From: Piper betle
Taxonomy: Eukaryota; Streptophyta; Magnoliopsida; Piperales; Piperaceae
DNA length: 64,000 bases
Reading direction: 5' to 3'
Assembly: GCA_033002965.1 (NCBI GenBank)
Contig: JAURVB010000783.1
Span: 1-64,000 of the forward strand
Part shown: positions 46,147 to 58,400 of the stretch, one piece after another
Position numbering within the stretch: position 1 is the first letter of the stretch
Layout: each line of letters begins with the position of its first letter
The notes under the pieces: model-generated
The model's database searches: none
The model's input: only the letters and a program-made list of their open reading frames with translations
Told to the model about the DNA's origin: nothing
Made by a program: the position numbers and the translations under genes

Positions 46147-49100
46147 TTTGAATCGATGAAGAAACCATCGTTGAATCCGTCGCAAACTAGAGATAGGCCT
46201 TCCACTCTCATCTACTTAATTTTAGATTTTAATTTTTACTTTTTTTGTGAAATTGTGATCATTATTTAAGCAATTAAGGAGTTAGTGCAGGTGATTAGTG
46301 TCTAATAGCGTCGTATTTGATATTTTAAAATCTGACTTTGTTGATCGGTGGCGGTGGCGGTGGCGGTGGCGCACCGTGGCGAGCAGACGTGATTGAGGGA
46401 GGCGGCGGGGGAAATGGGCTTGGGCCATAAAGTAGTTATTATTAGTTAAATAATAGTCGGCGGGTGCGGACAGCCTGCCGTCGAAGGACCCACCTTTATC
46501 CACATTTGCGCTATCATAAGGGTTAATTTGGAAAATGAGGTTTTTTTAAAAATTTTTTTTGATGCAGTTAGGAGGAGAACTTGTTTGGTTTCCATTTCCA
46601 TATTATATGGTTTGATTAGCCTCTACCACCAATGCATATTTATTATAATATGACTCGAAGATAATTTTTTTGATGTTTAAACATTTGACATATAGGTATT
46701 ATATTATGCCAATGACTTAAGCCCGAAGAGAAAGAAAAAAGAGACAAGACTATTAAAAATCTGTTATTTGTAGTTACATGAATTTTTGTTTTAAATTTCA
46801 TGTTAAGAAACAGGTTAAATTTGGGTAATTAATGTTAATGGCATTGACTTCTAATTAACTCGTGATCATGTAATCAGATTCGTGGAATCAATTGATCTTG
46901 CGATTGCATGTAGCTTTTTTTCATTTTTTCAAGGCATGGGCAAGTGGGTTTAAGGCAGTGGTATGAAAAAGAAGAAACGAGACGTACATTTTCTCACTCG
47001 AATCACTACAATCGCAGTATATATGTAGCTGTCAATAAATATGATGTTATGATGTATACGAGGCGGATCCATGGTTGTATGCTAACGGCCCACCGTTTAG
47101 CACTAATAATAAGGTTTGATCTTTTCCTGCCTTGCCAACTTAATTTTGGCGCTAATTCTTGCCGATATAAAGTTGAGTAAAATTTGTGGACTTAGAAAAT
47201 AGTGAGGTGCAAAATATGGTTATGAAAAAAATTATATTTAGAGGTTAGCATGTATTAATTTTTTATCTTTATTATTGTGTTTTAAACCACGGAGAAACTA
47301 TTAATTGTATACGGGACTTTTTCTAATGCGAATAATTTATTCGGGTTTTATAACTTAATTTTATGCTAATTAAGTAGTGGAGAAAAATGCTGTTATTATT
47401 AACTTCTTGAATTAACTTAAAGCAATTCTTTTTTAAAAAACAACTCATTTATTGCGGAAGGCTACGGAGGGGAAAAGGTAGGAGGAACAGTTGAGTCGTG
47501 TTTTTTTACCTCATATAAAAATTTATGCGAATTGTTTGAATATATGTGAGCTATAATTTAAATTTGTGACCTTTGTAGTGGATCTTACTTAATGGAATCT
47601 GTAAACATAGAAAGAGGAATACATAGATTAAAAAATATACAAAATCTTATCATGGCTGAACTTTAACAATACCTATTTTTGGATATTTCCTTATAAGGGG
47701 TTGTATGTTAATTGTTTGAAAATATTTTGAAGTTATTTTCATTATAATTACTTTGCAATTTAGATGCAAAGGCTTACAAGTACTAGATTGATTTTAGACT
47801 TTTTATCCCTATAATTTTAGATAGTCAAACCAAATAACCTACCACTCAAATGTGAGCTATACAGTGTATATAATTAAGCCACTTTATGTAACCAGTGTTA
47901 TCAAAAGATTACCTATATTATTCAATGATTTTAACTTTATCTAAATTCTGATAAAAAATTTCAATTATGTCACTATATTACATGGTTTAAGGTAGGAGTT
48001 TGGTAAGTGTAGCTCACATTTCTAAAAGGCTCAGTTGTTTATCGGGTACTCTGCAAAATTTATAATTTACAACCCCTACATCAGATAACCCGTTCCTTAA
48101 TAGAGGTTTTGGCCGCTGATTATTGCCTTGGCCTCTCGGCCCCCTTGGTTCTCTAGTGGTCGGTGCTGGAAGAGTGCCAACAAATTTTCCCTTAACGCGA
48201 GCAAAAAGCACGCACAATCTTGTTGGTCATGCCATCCGAGAGCATCAATTTTCCTTTTGCCCCACGACATACACGTCTGGTGTCCCAGATTTTGTTAACA
48301 AACACACCTCGATGGTGGATTACAATACAAGCGAAATCTGTACCGATGAGTTTGAGTAGTTTCTTTTTTACGCCACGATTAGCGGAGCCGAAAATTCATA
48401 CAGAAGGCGATAGCTACAAACCTCCGTAAGAATATAAGCTCCATTCATTGCATGTGCCTAATGTACCAATTAAATAATGCATGTACGAGTACATCTATTT
48501 CTAATAACTACTACTATCTTTACCAATTTTTCGCTCGATTCCTTCGAGCTGGAAACTCTACAGCTCGATGGTTTAGAGAAACAGGAAGAAATACAGCTGC
48601 TCGACTTAATAAAATGGACTTGTAGCTGATCATCACTAATACACCATCGCATCCAAATTAATCGCCACCACCCCCGGAGTACATCTACGATCCAACTACT
48701 CTTATCAAGGGTAGCCGAGCCCTTGCCTGTTTCTTTTTAGATACATTAGACACGGACCCAGTTTGGTTTTATTATAAGAAAGCCTTAATACAAAGATAAT
48801 AACAGACTTTTCAACGTATCTGAAAGCCTTTTCTAATTCAAACACCTGCTTTTTCAACTTTTAATCAAGACTTAGAATCAAGAAAGACACCGCCAAAACG
48901 CCACCCGTATCACTACAATCAATTCTCTACACGCCACTGCCCACCCCACACAAATGGATTTCAAAGGGTTGTAATAATAATAAAACTGTTTCGACGTATA
49001 AATTGAACCAGTCTTCCTTGTCCAACGCCGGCGTCTTGGTTTCTACCCTTTGCCACCGTCCTCTGACTATTTGAATATACCACAAAGATTCAACCTTTGA

Positions 49101-49176
49101 TATGATAGGGTAAACTGGTTAGGATTTCGGAGTTGAGATAGAATGGGCGTGGTCAGGAGGAGGAGGAGATGAAACC
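46147..49176. other. Intergenic, no gene seen
   Basis: AT-rich DNA with a (GGTGGC)4 microsatellite at 46347-46370. Open frames such as 46944-47180 and 48014-48217 show no domains. The last 170 bases are the SPRY gene upstream region. Confidence 0.5.
46347..46370. repeat. (GGTGGC)4 microsatellite
   Basis: Four exact copies of ggtggc just downstream of the ERF gene. Confidence 0.9.
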
Positions 49177-50563
49177 ATGGTCGAAAAGGAGCTTCTTGTC
49201 ATCGTCTTGGCGGTGCCAGCGAGCCTACTGGTTCTGCTGGCCGTCATTCTCTGTCTCCGCTACTATTGCCACCGGAGCAGGAAGAAGGAGCTCCGGCCGG
49301 GCCCTCCCATCTCCGTCACCCGCGATGTCATTGACAGCGAGAGGGGGATCAAACCCAGCTTCTTTTTCAATACGTACCAGCCACCGGTGAAGCCTCGGTT
49401 TAGCTGGTACGATAGTCCCCGAATGATCATGGAGGCCGTCGAGCACGGCTGGTCGAGCTTCGCCTTCGCCCCGTCCCCTTCCTTCCCGAGGTCCATCTCT
49501 ACCAGCGTCGCCGGGAAGTGGAGGTCGGCGAGCGGCCACTCGCCGGAGGGGGATGCGGAGATGAGCTGGGAGGTGCCGTCGGGGTCGTCGGAGGCGATGC
49601 AGAAGATCTCCTTCCGGATGGGGGCGGACTCCTCCTCCGTCGTGTGCACCGTGGCGGCGCTGCCGCTGCCTGGCCCGCCTCTAGGCATCTCGGCCTTCCC
49701 CCAAGAGGCCTACTTCGAGCTCATCTTTGTTCGCCGGCGTCCGGACGAGGAAGGGGGACGGCCGTCCGCGGTTGAAGGGGAGAAGACGAAGCTGATGAAC
49801 AAATCGCAAAGCGCTTCAACAAAGTCCGATTCGCTGGTCCATGTGAACAACACCAGTCTTAGCAAGATTCAAGCCAGTCACGACGAGCCTTCAAGCATGA
49901 TCTGCCTGGGACTCACCGGCCCCGGCGCACCTCCGGCCAACATGCTGCCGGGTTGCTACCCAGGATCGATCGGATTCTTCTCCAACGGCGCCGTTTACCT
50001 CCACGGTAAGCAACCCATTTCCTAGTTCTCCGTAAATCTATCATCTTTGTGGGAACAACCATGACCAACCGCCATGAACAGGAACGAAGCTTGTGATGGA
50101 GTGGAGAGCAGAGGAGGACTGGGCGCATGGCGACAAGGAGAAGGTGGTCGGATGCGGATTCGACCCGAAGAAGAAGAAGGTCATTTTCACGGTGGACGGC
50201 AAGCTGGTCCACGAAATCGTCTGCGGATCGGAGGACTTCGCCGCGCCGATGTACCCGGCGGCTGCGGCGACGGAGGAGGCGGCGGCTCTGGTGAACATGG
50301 GGCAGGCGGCGTTCCGGTACCCGGCGGCAAACGCCCAGAGGACTGCCAACCCATGCGTCGTACGGGCGGCGGCAGTGGAGGCCGAGGGCGGCGCTCCGGC
50401 AAGCGGGGTCGGCCGGGCGGACAGCCGCGAGCTTTTTCCGACGGGGAGGGTGGATTCGCGGTGGCGGGCGGCGAGGAAGGTCGGCGCCGGCTCGTACGCG
50501 GACGATGGTTTGACCGTAGACTCGGGAGAGCTGTTCGAGATCGCCTTGGCGGGCCCACACTGA
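49177..50563 (+). CDS. Membrane-anchored SPRY-domain protein
   Basis: Two exons, 49177-50005 and 50082-50563, with a 76-base GT-AG intron, joined in phase to 436 residues. The N-terminus MVEKELLVIVLAVPASLLVLLAVILCL is a membrane anchor, followed by a basic stop (RYYCHRSRKK). The middle and end contain the SPRY-like blocks FPQEAYFELIFV, SMICLGLTGPGAPP, LPGCYPGSIGFFSNGAVYLHG, and after the intron VVGCGFDPKKKKVIFTVDG with FAAPMYPAAA. SPRY domains bind other proteins; the role of this plant type is not established here. The long Ser/Arg-rich C-terminus (from about residue 360) has no known domain. The gene is intact and GC-rich. Confidence 0.88.
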
Positions 50564-51735
50564 TGAATTGGCCGAACTGGACCGTCCGATTCGTTTAGTC
50601 AAACCGTATATATGCATATATAGATGACTTTGATGAAAGAGCTTTTTGAGTTGGTCATATGCGTTATGAGATTATTTGATTTTTATACATTTTTGTGTAC
50701 AAAACTGTTTTCATGCTTGATTGATAATAGATCAGCTATACTCACATCCTTTGTGTTCTTTGTTGTCACTTGAGAAGAAAGAATTATGTTAAAGGTGAGA
50801 GGCGTGGTATTCAAGGTTCATGCGTTGCATGATTATGATAGAGGAGTTTAGAATGGGATTAGAAGGGCTTTATTAAATAGTTTTCTTCGACAAACCATAA
50901 CCTTTTGTTATTATAATGGTCTGTTGTTAATTTAAATTCGTTCTTGTTGATACCAACAAAGACGGTTAGAAGATAAAAAATTGTAATTTGTTGATGTCGA
51001 GCGGGGAACTCTTTTGGGCCTCTGATATCTCTCTGCTTAAGGTTCCTGTTTATGAGCTTGTAATCAAATCTAGACGTGGTTAAACTTGTTTTCAAGATGG
51101 TCAGGCATGAAAATATCTCAACATTATCAGGCAGACTTCAAAAAGATTTTAATTAAAGGAATAATATTAGCAAGGGCTTCCATTTGCTCCACACTATCTT
51201 GCGCAAGCCTCACGATCTGACATCCTTTATTTTTATTTTGGTTATCATGTATTTGCAGAGGGAGAGGCTACTGCGACCTGAAATGGTGAACTAAACCCTC
51301 AAATTCAAATAGATATGTTACATATGTACGTTATATAATTTTTTCCCAGGTGACAAAATATGTCACATTTCTACATTTAAAGTGTTGGTTCTTGTTATTA
51401 TTTATTATAATTAAATTATTCCCTTTTTTTGTTGGCCTCTCATCCATTCTCACATTTTTCATGGCCCCTTACTTATTCTCATGCTTTTCTTTTTCTATGA
51501 ATAATTTGGAGCCTGCACATAACAAGATTTTATGTAAAAAGATAAGATATTTGGACTTTTCAAGTTAATTATTGGGCTAGTAATGTTGCTTGATATAATT
51601 GATAATTTTAGTAATTTTGAAAATTTTATTAGAAATTATTAATTTCTTATTACATGTAGTAAAAATAATTAACTAAATTACTAGGATAATCAATTTTATA
51701 TATAAGAAACATCATCAGCCAATTATTCATTTGAT
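50564..51735. other. Intergenic, no gene seen
   Basis: AT-rich. Minus-strand frame 50859-51095 and plus-strand 51350-51568 have no recognisable domains. Confidence 0.5.
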
Positions 51736-52010
51736 CGACACCCATCTTGATCGACAAATGCAACATACCGAGGATCTTGATCGACACATACAAGTGGAAC
51801 ATCACCACGTTTGGTGATTAGCTGAAGAAAAGATGCCATGAGCGTTCCTTCCGGCCCGATGCTCCATCGAAGCAAAGGTCGCCATGCATGCTTAACTTGT
51901 TTTGGCCACCTTGTTCTGCTCGCGTCTAACAGGTCTCGGTAATTGCCTTTGGGTACGTTAGAGGTTTGTCGAAGTCTGCGATTACCTCCACATTCAGATC
52001 ATATTGTTAA
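51736..52010 (-). pseudogene. Possible degenerate coding fragment, unrecognised
   Basis: On the minus strand two overlapping open stretches without an initiating ATG read like ordinary protein: one with VEVIADFDKPLTYPK, and the next frame with RWSIGPEGTLMASFLQLITK and VPLVCVDQDPRYVAFV. The two are in different frames, so a shift or two exons would be needed. I do not recognise the family. It could equally be chance. Confidence 0.25.
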
Positions 52011-53085
52011 TAAGGAAGTTGCGGGAGTCGGAGGAAAATTGCACAGACGATTATAAAAATAAAAGCTTACTAATGTTTTTTTTAAAACTGCAAGCAACAA
52101 GCTTTCAACAGGTTGAATCCTCATTTGAATCAAACAATCATTCATTTTAAAGTAAAAACGAATCAATCAAATTAGAAACAATCAAACTATTCACAAATAT
52201 AGATTCTTCTGTAAATTGCAAAGTAGAAAAATAAAAGAAACAACGAATTGGCTGAAGTTGCCGGAGGAGGAGAAGACAGTGGTGGCGTCGGCAGAGGAGG
52301 AGACAATGATGGCGGAGGAGGAGATAGGGATGGCACGGGTGGAAGTAGAAACAATGATGACGCCGGAAGGGAGAGTCGTCAGCGGCGAGGTAGGAAGCGC
52401 AATGGAGGGCCGCGTCGGCCATATTATACATCGTTCGTATTGTATAGTGGCTCTCTTTGCTGTAGAGGTAAAAGGATGAGAGCGTGGGGATAAAATAAAA
52501 CAAAAGTAAAAATGAGAGAGAAGGATCAGCCGATTGAGATTATTTTGAGGAGGGTACCACACTTTAAAAGTATGGTCGTGTTCACTAGAGGAAATTTTTT
52601 CTCTGGAAGAATAACCATCTGCCTAATATTTTGTTATTGTTAATCAAATTTAATGTAGTTTACTATCTTTTCGATGGAGAAAAATAATTTTTATATATTA
52701 ATTAATTAAGTATTAATAAGTTTATTTTCGAAGATATTGTCGTATGTATTGTATGAACACGTCCTTAGCTAGTGCAAATATTACTGACCTTGACGCCAAG
52801 TAGCATGGGACCCATGTGTACGACTCACCCTTAAAATCAACCGGATTCGTGAAGGCCCCACTGCGGACCTAATTGACGTCATAAAAAAATGCGGGCCAAT
52901 CAAAAGCCACCGACTCGCGTAAGCTTCACGCGCCTTCCCTCCCGACCTTTTCTCCATAGTTTACAAATACAAAACCGAAATTCCCATCTACTTCCCCCAT
53001 TTCCTGCTCTCCACTTGCACTCGCACTCGCCGGCGACCTCCGCCGCCTCCTCGCCTCGGCCCGCCGTCGAAGAAGGCGACCTAAA
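52011..53085. other. Intergenic and SCE1 upstream region, no gene seen
   Basis: Includes a GA-rich stretch (gaggaggag) at 52255-52330 whose frames I take to be composition-driven, and about 120 bases of C-rich leader before the SCE1 start. Confidence 0.45.
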
Positions 53086-56000
53086 ATGTCCGGAGGCATA
53101 GCCCGCGGCCGCCTCGCCGAGGAACGCAAGGCATGGCGCAAGAACCACCCCCATGTCTGCACATCTTATCCTTCCTTATACCACTCTGTTCTTTTTTTCG
53201 GGGGGGGGGGGAGTGGGGGAGGAGGAAATTTTCGGTTGATTTTTTTGTGTGTTTAGTTGAATTTGATTTTGTTGCATTCTGATTTGTGTAGGGTTTTGTT
53301 GCGAAACCGGACACTGCGGCGGATGGATCGCTCAATTTGATGATCTGGCAGTGCATCATCCCCGGAAAAGTTGGTGTAAGATTATCATTTCTTTATCGTA
53401 ATTCTCTTTGCAACGATCATTTTTGTTCTATGTTTGATTATTCCATATTATTGGCAGCTTATTACTTTTGGTAGGTTTAGTGAATTAAGAGCTTTTACTG
53501 TGTGAATTTTATACTTGGATGGGTGTATGATTTTGTTGTATCGATTTTGCCAGTATGCCCTTAATTGATCGGGAAACATTTTTTCATAGTTTAGGTTTTT
53601 TATGTGTATTTTTGTTAGTCAGTACTTTATTTTCTTGTGTGAAATTGTAATTTGTGGATCTGGAAGTTGAATATTTATATGATGTAGCCACTACTATCAC
53701 TGCTAGTCAACAACATTAATTACTAACTTTACTGTTTTTCAGTTGTTATATTACTTGTTTGAGCTTTCTGTCTATTAACGTTGATCTTCTCTAACTGTCC
53801 AGAAACAGATATTGTTTTCTATGCAGAGCCTTTTCTTCCTTTTATTATGCTAGATATGACAGGGTTTGAATGAATTATAGTTTTTCTTTCACAATTTGGA
53901 TGAGTTTGGAGTGGGGGGACTTTATTTTTTGTTTTCCCTTGCTAGATTGTCATCTCTTTGCATCCTGAAGTTTAAAATAGTCCATTTCCTATAACAGGAG
54001 AATGTTTAGGGATATCATTAATGATTGTATTGGGCAGGGCAAGAACTGTGTGGCTCTTTGATTCATGCGCAGTCCTTATACAAAGCTAGGTGAAATCTTC
54101 CTAGTGGTCTTGAGTTAGGTGTCTTGGAATTTAACTTCTTCACGAATGCTTATTATTGCCGGTATCAAGCCCCGGTCAAAGGAGGAGGGTGGAGAAATTT
54201 TAGGGGAATATCAAGATTGGAATGTAATTTTGCCAATGTTTGTTCATTGCCAGTACCAAACCCAGACAAAGGATGAGGGTGGTGTCATGGAGGGCATGTA
54301 GCCATAAAAACTTTGCCATTTGTAATCACATGGATCCTAAATTAGTATCCATGTGCCCAACGTCTTTTTGGGTATCGGGTGGATTTGTAGTTGCACTGTG
54401 CTTAATGTATTTGACATATAATTCCCACAATCTTCAAGTTTAACAGCCAATTACCAGATTGCGAAACCTATATCTTAAATAAGAAATGGATTTATTGTGT
54501 AATTCATTCCCTTGTGTGAACTTACTCTTTATTTCTGGAAATTTGCACACTTCTAGCATTGATATGGCTGCTAAGCTACATTGGCATCAACATTAATTGG
54601 TTATTTTACTGTTTTTAGTTGTTTTACAGCTTATTTGAGCTTCCTGTTTATAAATTTTGCTTGTCCTGAACTGTGAGTAGCATATACATGTTGGATGCGA
54701 GATTAGTTGTTTCCATTATTTTGTGTCCTATGTTCACCTTTTTCTTTTTCTCCCTCTCGTTTGAACTTGGTAACTTTGTGTTAGTTTCACGTCGCTAGAT
54801 TGTTTTAGATGAATAGTCATTTTTCTACATAGTGCTGTTGAAAGTAGTGCGCTTTTATCTAAGAAGGTAATTACTAAGAATAATGTGAGTGGGATGGCAA
54901 CACATGCCCGGTTCACATTTAAAGAAATCCAGTCGAGTTTTTTCCTGGTATAGACAGGGTGCGAAAACTGTCTTATTGATATTTTTGGGATCCTTTGTTT
55001 AAAAATTGAGTTCAATATCTGCATCATTTACTTTGTGACTGTGACTGATGCCCATGATCTAGAGCTGCATCAATTAATCAGTATATCACAAAATTTATGC
55101 AATAAACATAAAAACTGAATGATGATTGTATCGTTATATTACATGTCCTTTTTGTATGGTCACGCCATGAAGTGCATCTGAAATAACTTTCTTGGCTTCT
55201 TGGTGTAAGTTGTAAATGATGTTGATAAGGGATATGATTGTCAAACCTGTGCTTAATCGCTATCTATCATAATATACAATCAGCTTTGTCTTTATTGCTG
55301 TTGTCTTAGTTTATAATCGTCATATTTACTTTTCAGTTTGTTTTTCTTATAGTTAATTTTTCTTAACAAATTAAGAAATTACTGCAAATGAAATAACTTG
55401 ATTTTTGTGATTACTTGCCTGCAGACTGATTGGGAGGGTGGGTACTTTCCTCTGACTCTCCACTTCAGTGAAGACTATCCAAGTAAGCCACCAAAATGTA
55501 AATTCCCTCAAGGCTTCTTTCACCCAAATGTTTATCCATCTGGGACTGTTTGCCTTTCTATTCTGAATGAGGATAGTGTAAGTTTGCATAATATTTTTTG
55601 TTTTCATGCTAGATTATATGTTCTTGTCTTTTCTTTTCCCACTTTTATAATGGCAAATGATTTATTACTGTCCGTAATGTACATGACAGGGATGGAGACC
55701 AGCTATTACTGTTAAGCAGATACTGGTTGGCATCCAGGATCTTTTGGATCAGCCAAACCCTGCTGACCCTGCTCAGACAGATGGATATCACCTATTTATC
55801 CAGGTCAAACTTATGTCCTCAAATTTTGTTTACTAGACAAACTTTATTGCTTACTTTATTGTATAATTTCCATTACGATTTCAATTCATTCAGCATTTGT
55901 TACTGTAGCTTGTACATTTCTCTTGTTTAAATAATTCTTCGTGGGCACACATCGGGTAAATATTCACGTCATCAAGTCTTGAATGCTCTTGCGTGTGTTC

Positions 56001-56123
56001 CTGGGCAGGATGTGCCAAAAATACTGTTGTCATCTTAATTTTTGGCCTTCTAATTGGCAGGAACCAGCTGAGTACAAGAAGAGGGTTCGTCAGCAAGCTA
56101 AACAGTATCCACCACAAATTTAG
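53086..56123 (+). CDS. SCE1: SUMO-conjugating enzyme E2 (SCE1/UBC9)
   Basis: Five exons: 53086-53154, 53292-53375, 55425-55577, 55690-55803, 56061-56123. All joins are GT-AG in frame and give exactly 160 residues, the family length. It forms a thioester with SUMO and passes it to target lysines, mostly in the nucleus. It starts [19 protein letters not shown] and has the E2 fold with [15 protein letters not shown], where the active-site Cys is residue 94. [17 protein letters not shown] and [13 protein letters not shown] follow the usual order, ending KQYPPQI. The first donor (CAT|GTCTGC) is weaker than usual. Intron 2 is 2 kb. The gene is intact, with the start fixed by the family N-terminus. 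Confidence 0.97.
53376..55424 (+). other. SCE1 intron 2 (2.05 kb), no nested gene seen
   Basis: T-rich intron of usual character. Open frames at 54119-54443 have no domain. A partial internal similarity exists between 53690-53790 and 54560-54660 (caacattaatt-acttta/tta-ctgtttt-agttgttat and gagctt-ctgt-tat), suggesting an old duplication of about 100 bp. Confidence 0.6.
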
Positions 56124-57910
56124 TACGTGTTGGGGGTATGTAGATGGCTATCGACAAGATGTTATTGGGTCATTTATCATTTTGTTGTTGGTTTCTTGTT
56201 TGTAAAGTGATTGTGTGGGACGAGGAACATTGAGTAAATGATGTATGTCAATGTTCGTTTGCTCTTGATGCAGCTGATCATTTCCCGTAGGAAAAGCCTG
56301 ATAAGAGGCGATGTTTGTTACTTGTTTCAGACTGTCTTGTCAACTTCCTTACACCATGAAAAATATGAAGGCCTGATTAGCTCTGCGTTGCTTGACTGGT
56401 TTTTTTATTAAATCTTGCGGCCATTGCCAATGACATCTGCTGGAATTCGTGATCTCGATGAATGTTGTGCGTAATTGTTCCCTGTTGAACATTTGTGAAC
56501 TCTTTTCCTTGGCTAATTTAACCAGCTTTACTTGTAGCCTTGGTTTCTTCGCTCTTTTGGTACAACTTTTACTTAGTAAGTGGCTTGGGAAAAAAATGTT
56601 AACTCTAATATCCCGATTTTGGTTTACCTAAGAATCGAATTAGAACGGATACGACTGAGTCAAGTTATATTTAAATTAATTAATTTGTAAAACTTTGAAC
56701 AATAAAATAAATTAAAACAATTTTTTTGGGGTATTCGAAAATAGACGACATTATTAAACATATATAAAAATGTATCAAACTATTGACAAACGTACGAAAT
56801 AAAATAATAACGTGTTAGGTATAAATCGGCGAAGTATCTATTTATTTTTCCACTAAAGCCGATCTAATACAAGAATATAAGACCTATATACATAATATAA
56901 AAAATATCGTTATTGAATGTTACTTATCCAAAAAATAAATAATATAAATTAACAAGTGAAAATTGACTTCCATGAAATAAAATTATAAATACTCTTCACG
57001 GGAATACTTAAAGAGCATTTACTAAGAAGTCATCTGTAAATTCGATAACATCCCTAACTGAAGTGGTGTTATGCCACTCTTAACAAATGACACTCTTAAT
57101 AATAATTGGTCACACTCTTGAAAAGTAGCATATATTATAAGCCCTCTCCAAATTTTTATATAATATTTAGCTAAGAGTATAATGATTGAGTACTGTTAGG
57201 TAGTCTCTCTTAGTACCCCTTGATACCATAATCTATATTTGCGTTATACACAATAGTATTCATCTCCTTCACGCTTCTTCGAAGTGAAGCAGCTCAAGAC
57301 GTGGAGGTGTCAAAATCTCTCTGTAATGAAACAACCTTCATTAATTCAAAGCCCATTACAACTTGCACATGTTTAGGGTATGCTTGAGGTTAAATTTACC
57401 AACTTTCGGCTCATTAAAAATTTAATAAAAATTATATAGAGTTAAGAATAAAATCATATAAATAGGCTTGAAGGTAAAATAAGGTGCATCTAAATTTGAA
57501 AACAACTCAAATGATCTCATCTTTGAGAATAATTAATCATAGAAGTAAAATACGTCTATATAACCTATATTAAGTAGTCAAGAGGCGATTTTAAATGGCT
57601 ACAAACTTTATCCCATGAATTTACCTCAATCCTCAAGAGCAAGCTATATTATTTAGTTCAAAGTTTATATCGCCTGGAATTATAATTTAGTAACGCAAGG
57701 ATTACAAAGCTCATGCATATATTTCCCTCGTTATTCCTTCACTTTTATTTTACAGTAATAAAGAGTGAACTCATCAGCCTGATGTCCACACTTGCACACA
57801 AGCATCCGCATGATGCACACAACTAATAACAAACACATGTAGTATATATGATACCCACGAACGCATGACCTGATGGGACTTTAATGTGATGTCTTCTCGA
57901 GCAGGCGTGA
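56124..57910. other. Intergenic, no gene seen
   Basis: SCE1 3' region then AT-rich DNA. A stretch at 57050-57580 has words like those of the long-LTR family (cttagtaccccttgatacca, aagcccattacaacttg, tgatctcatctttgag), so it is a very diverged LTR piece in forward orientation. Confidence 0.45.
57050..57580 (+). mobile_element. Very diverged fragment of the long-LTR family
   Basis: The order of blocks ccctctccaaat, ggtagtctctcttagtaccccttgata, gaagtgaagcagctcaagacgtgg, aaatctctctgtaatgaaacaacc, attcaaagcccattac, gatctcatctttgagaataattaatc parallels 25530-25940 of the solo LTR. Ends are not defined. Confidence 0.55.
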
Positions 57911-58341
57911 TCAAGGAGTGGTAATGCCTGTAAGAAATAGATGTAGATGCAGAAGAATGAAAGATACATCAGGAGCTTGAGAGCAAAATCATAGAAGAAA
58001 TATGAACAGTTCTTACTTCCACAAGTGTGGTGGCGAGGGACTCTTCTTCCACAACCTTCAATGAGGCGAATGGCTTTGTTGACATCAATGAGGGCGGCGA
58101 GGTGGGGGGTGATAAGGGGGCACACGCACTCCTCATGGCTCACCCTCACGCGCTCGCAGCATCGTGGTGTGGGCGGCTTGCCTTCGATTACCTCCTTGCA
58201 TGCGTTCACCCCTACCGCTATCTCTACGGAACACTCCAACTTGCTCATCTTCACACTCACCCCTTGAGTTAATAACTGGTCCCCTTCAAAGAACACCGCC
58301 ATCACCAACAAAGTAAATACAACTGCTCTCCTCTTGTCCAT
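57911..58341 (-). CDS. Non-specific lipid-transfer protein (nsLTP-like, 8-Cys motif)
   Basis: Two exons, 58341-58017 and 57927-57911 (only 17 bases, encoding SITTP and stop), joined in phase to 113 residues. The N-terminus to about residue 29 is a signal peptide (MDKRRAVVFTLLVMAVFF). The eight-cysteine motif is C37-C48-C61C62-C72xC74-C97-C107, the plant lipid-transfer/bifunctional-inhibitor fold that holds a lipid in a disulfide-bonded helical bundle in the apothecary outside the cell wall space. The exact nsLTP class is not decided. The tiny last exon follows the common pattern of an intron placed shortly after the last cysteine (CGS|ITTP). If the intron were retained, the frame would run on into a hydrophobic tail, so the spliced form is preferred. 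Confidence 0.85.
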
Positions 58342-58384
58342 CTCCTTTGCTTAATGTTGATCATACGCCGTATTCCGCAAGCAC

Positions 58385-58400
58385 TATATATATATATATA
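58385..58400 (-). promoter_or_regulatory. TATA-like element of the nsLTP gene
   Basis: A TATATATA run about 45-60 bases upstream of the minus-strand start codon, in the place expected of a TATA box with a short leader. It is also a simple repeat, so the call is tentative. Confidence 0.4.

Noticed and set aside
52147..52562. Ser/His-rich and Glu-rich frames on both strands
   Set aside because: They cover a GA-rich simple stretch and have no domain. The promoter-like position does not change this.
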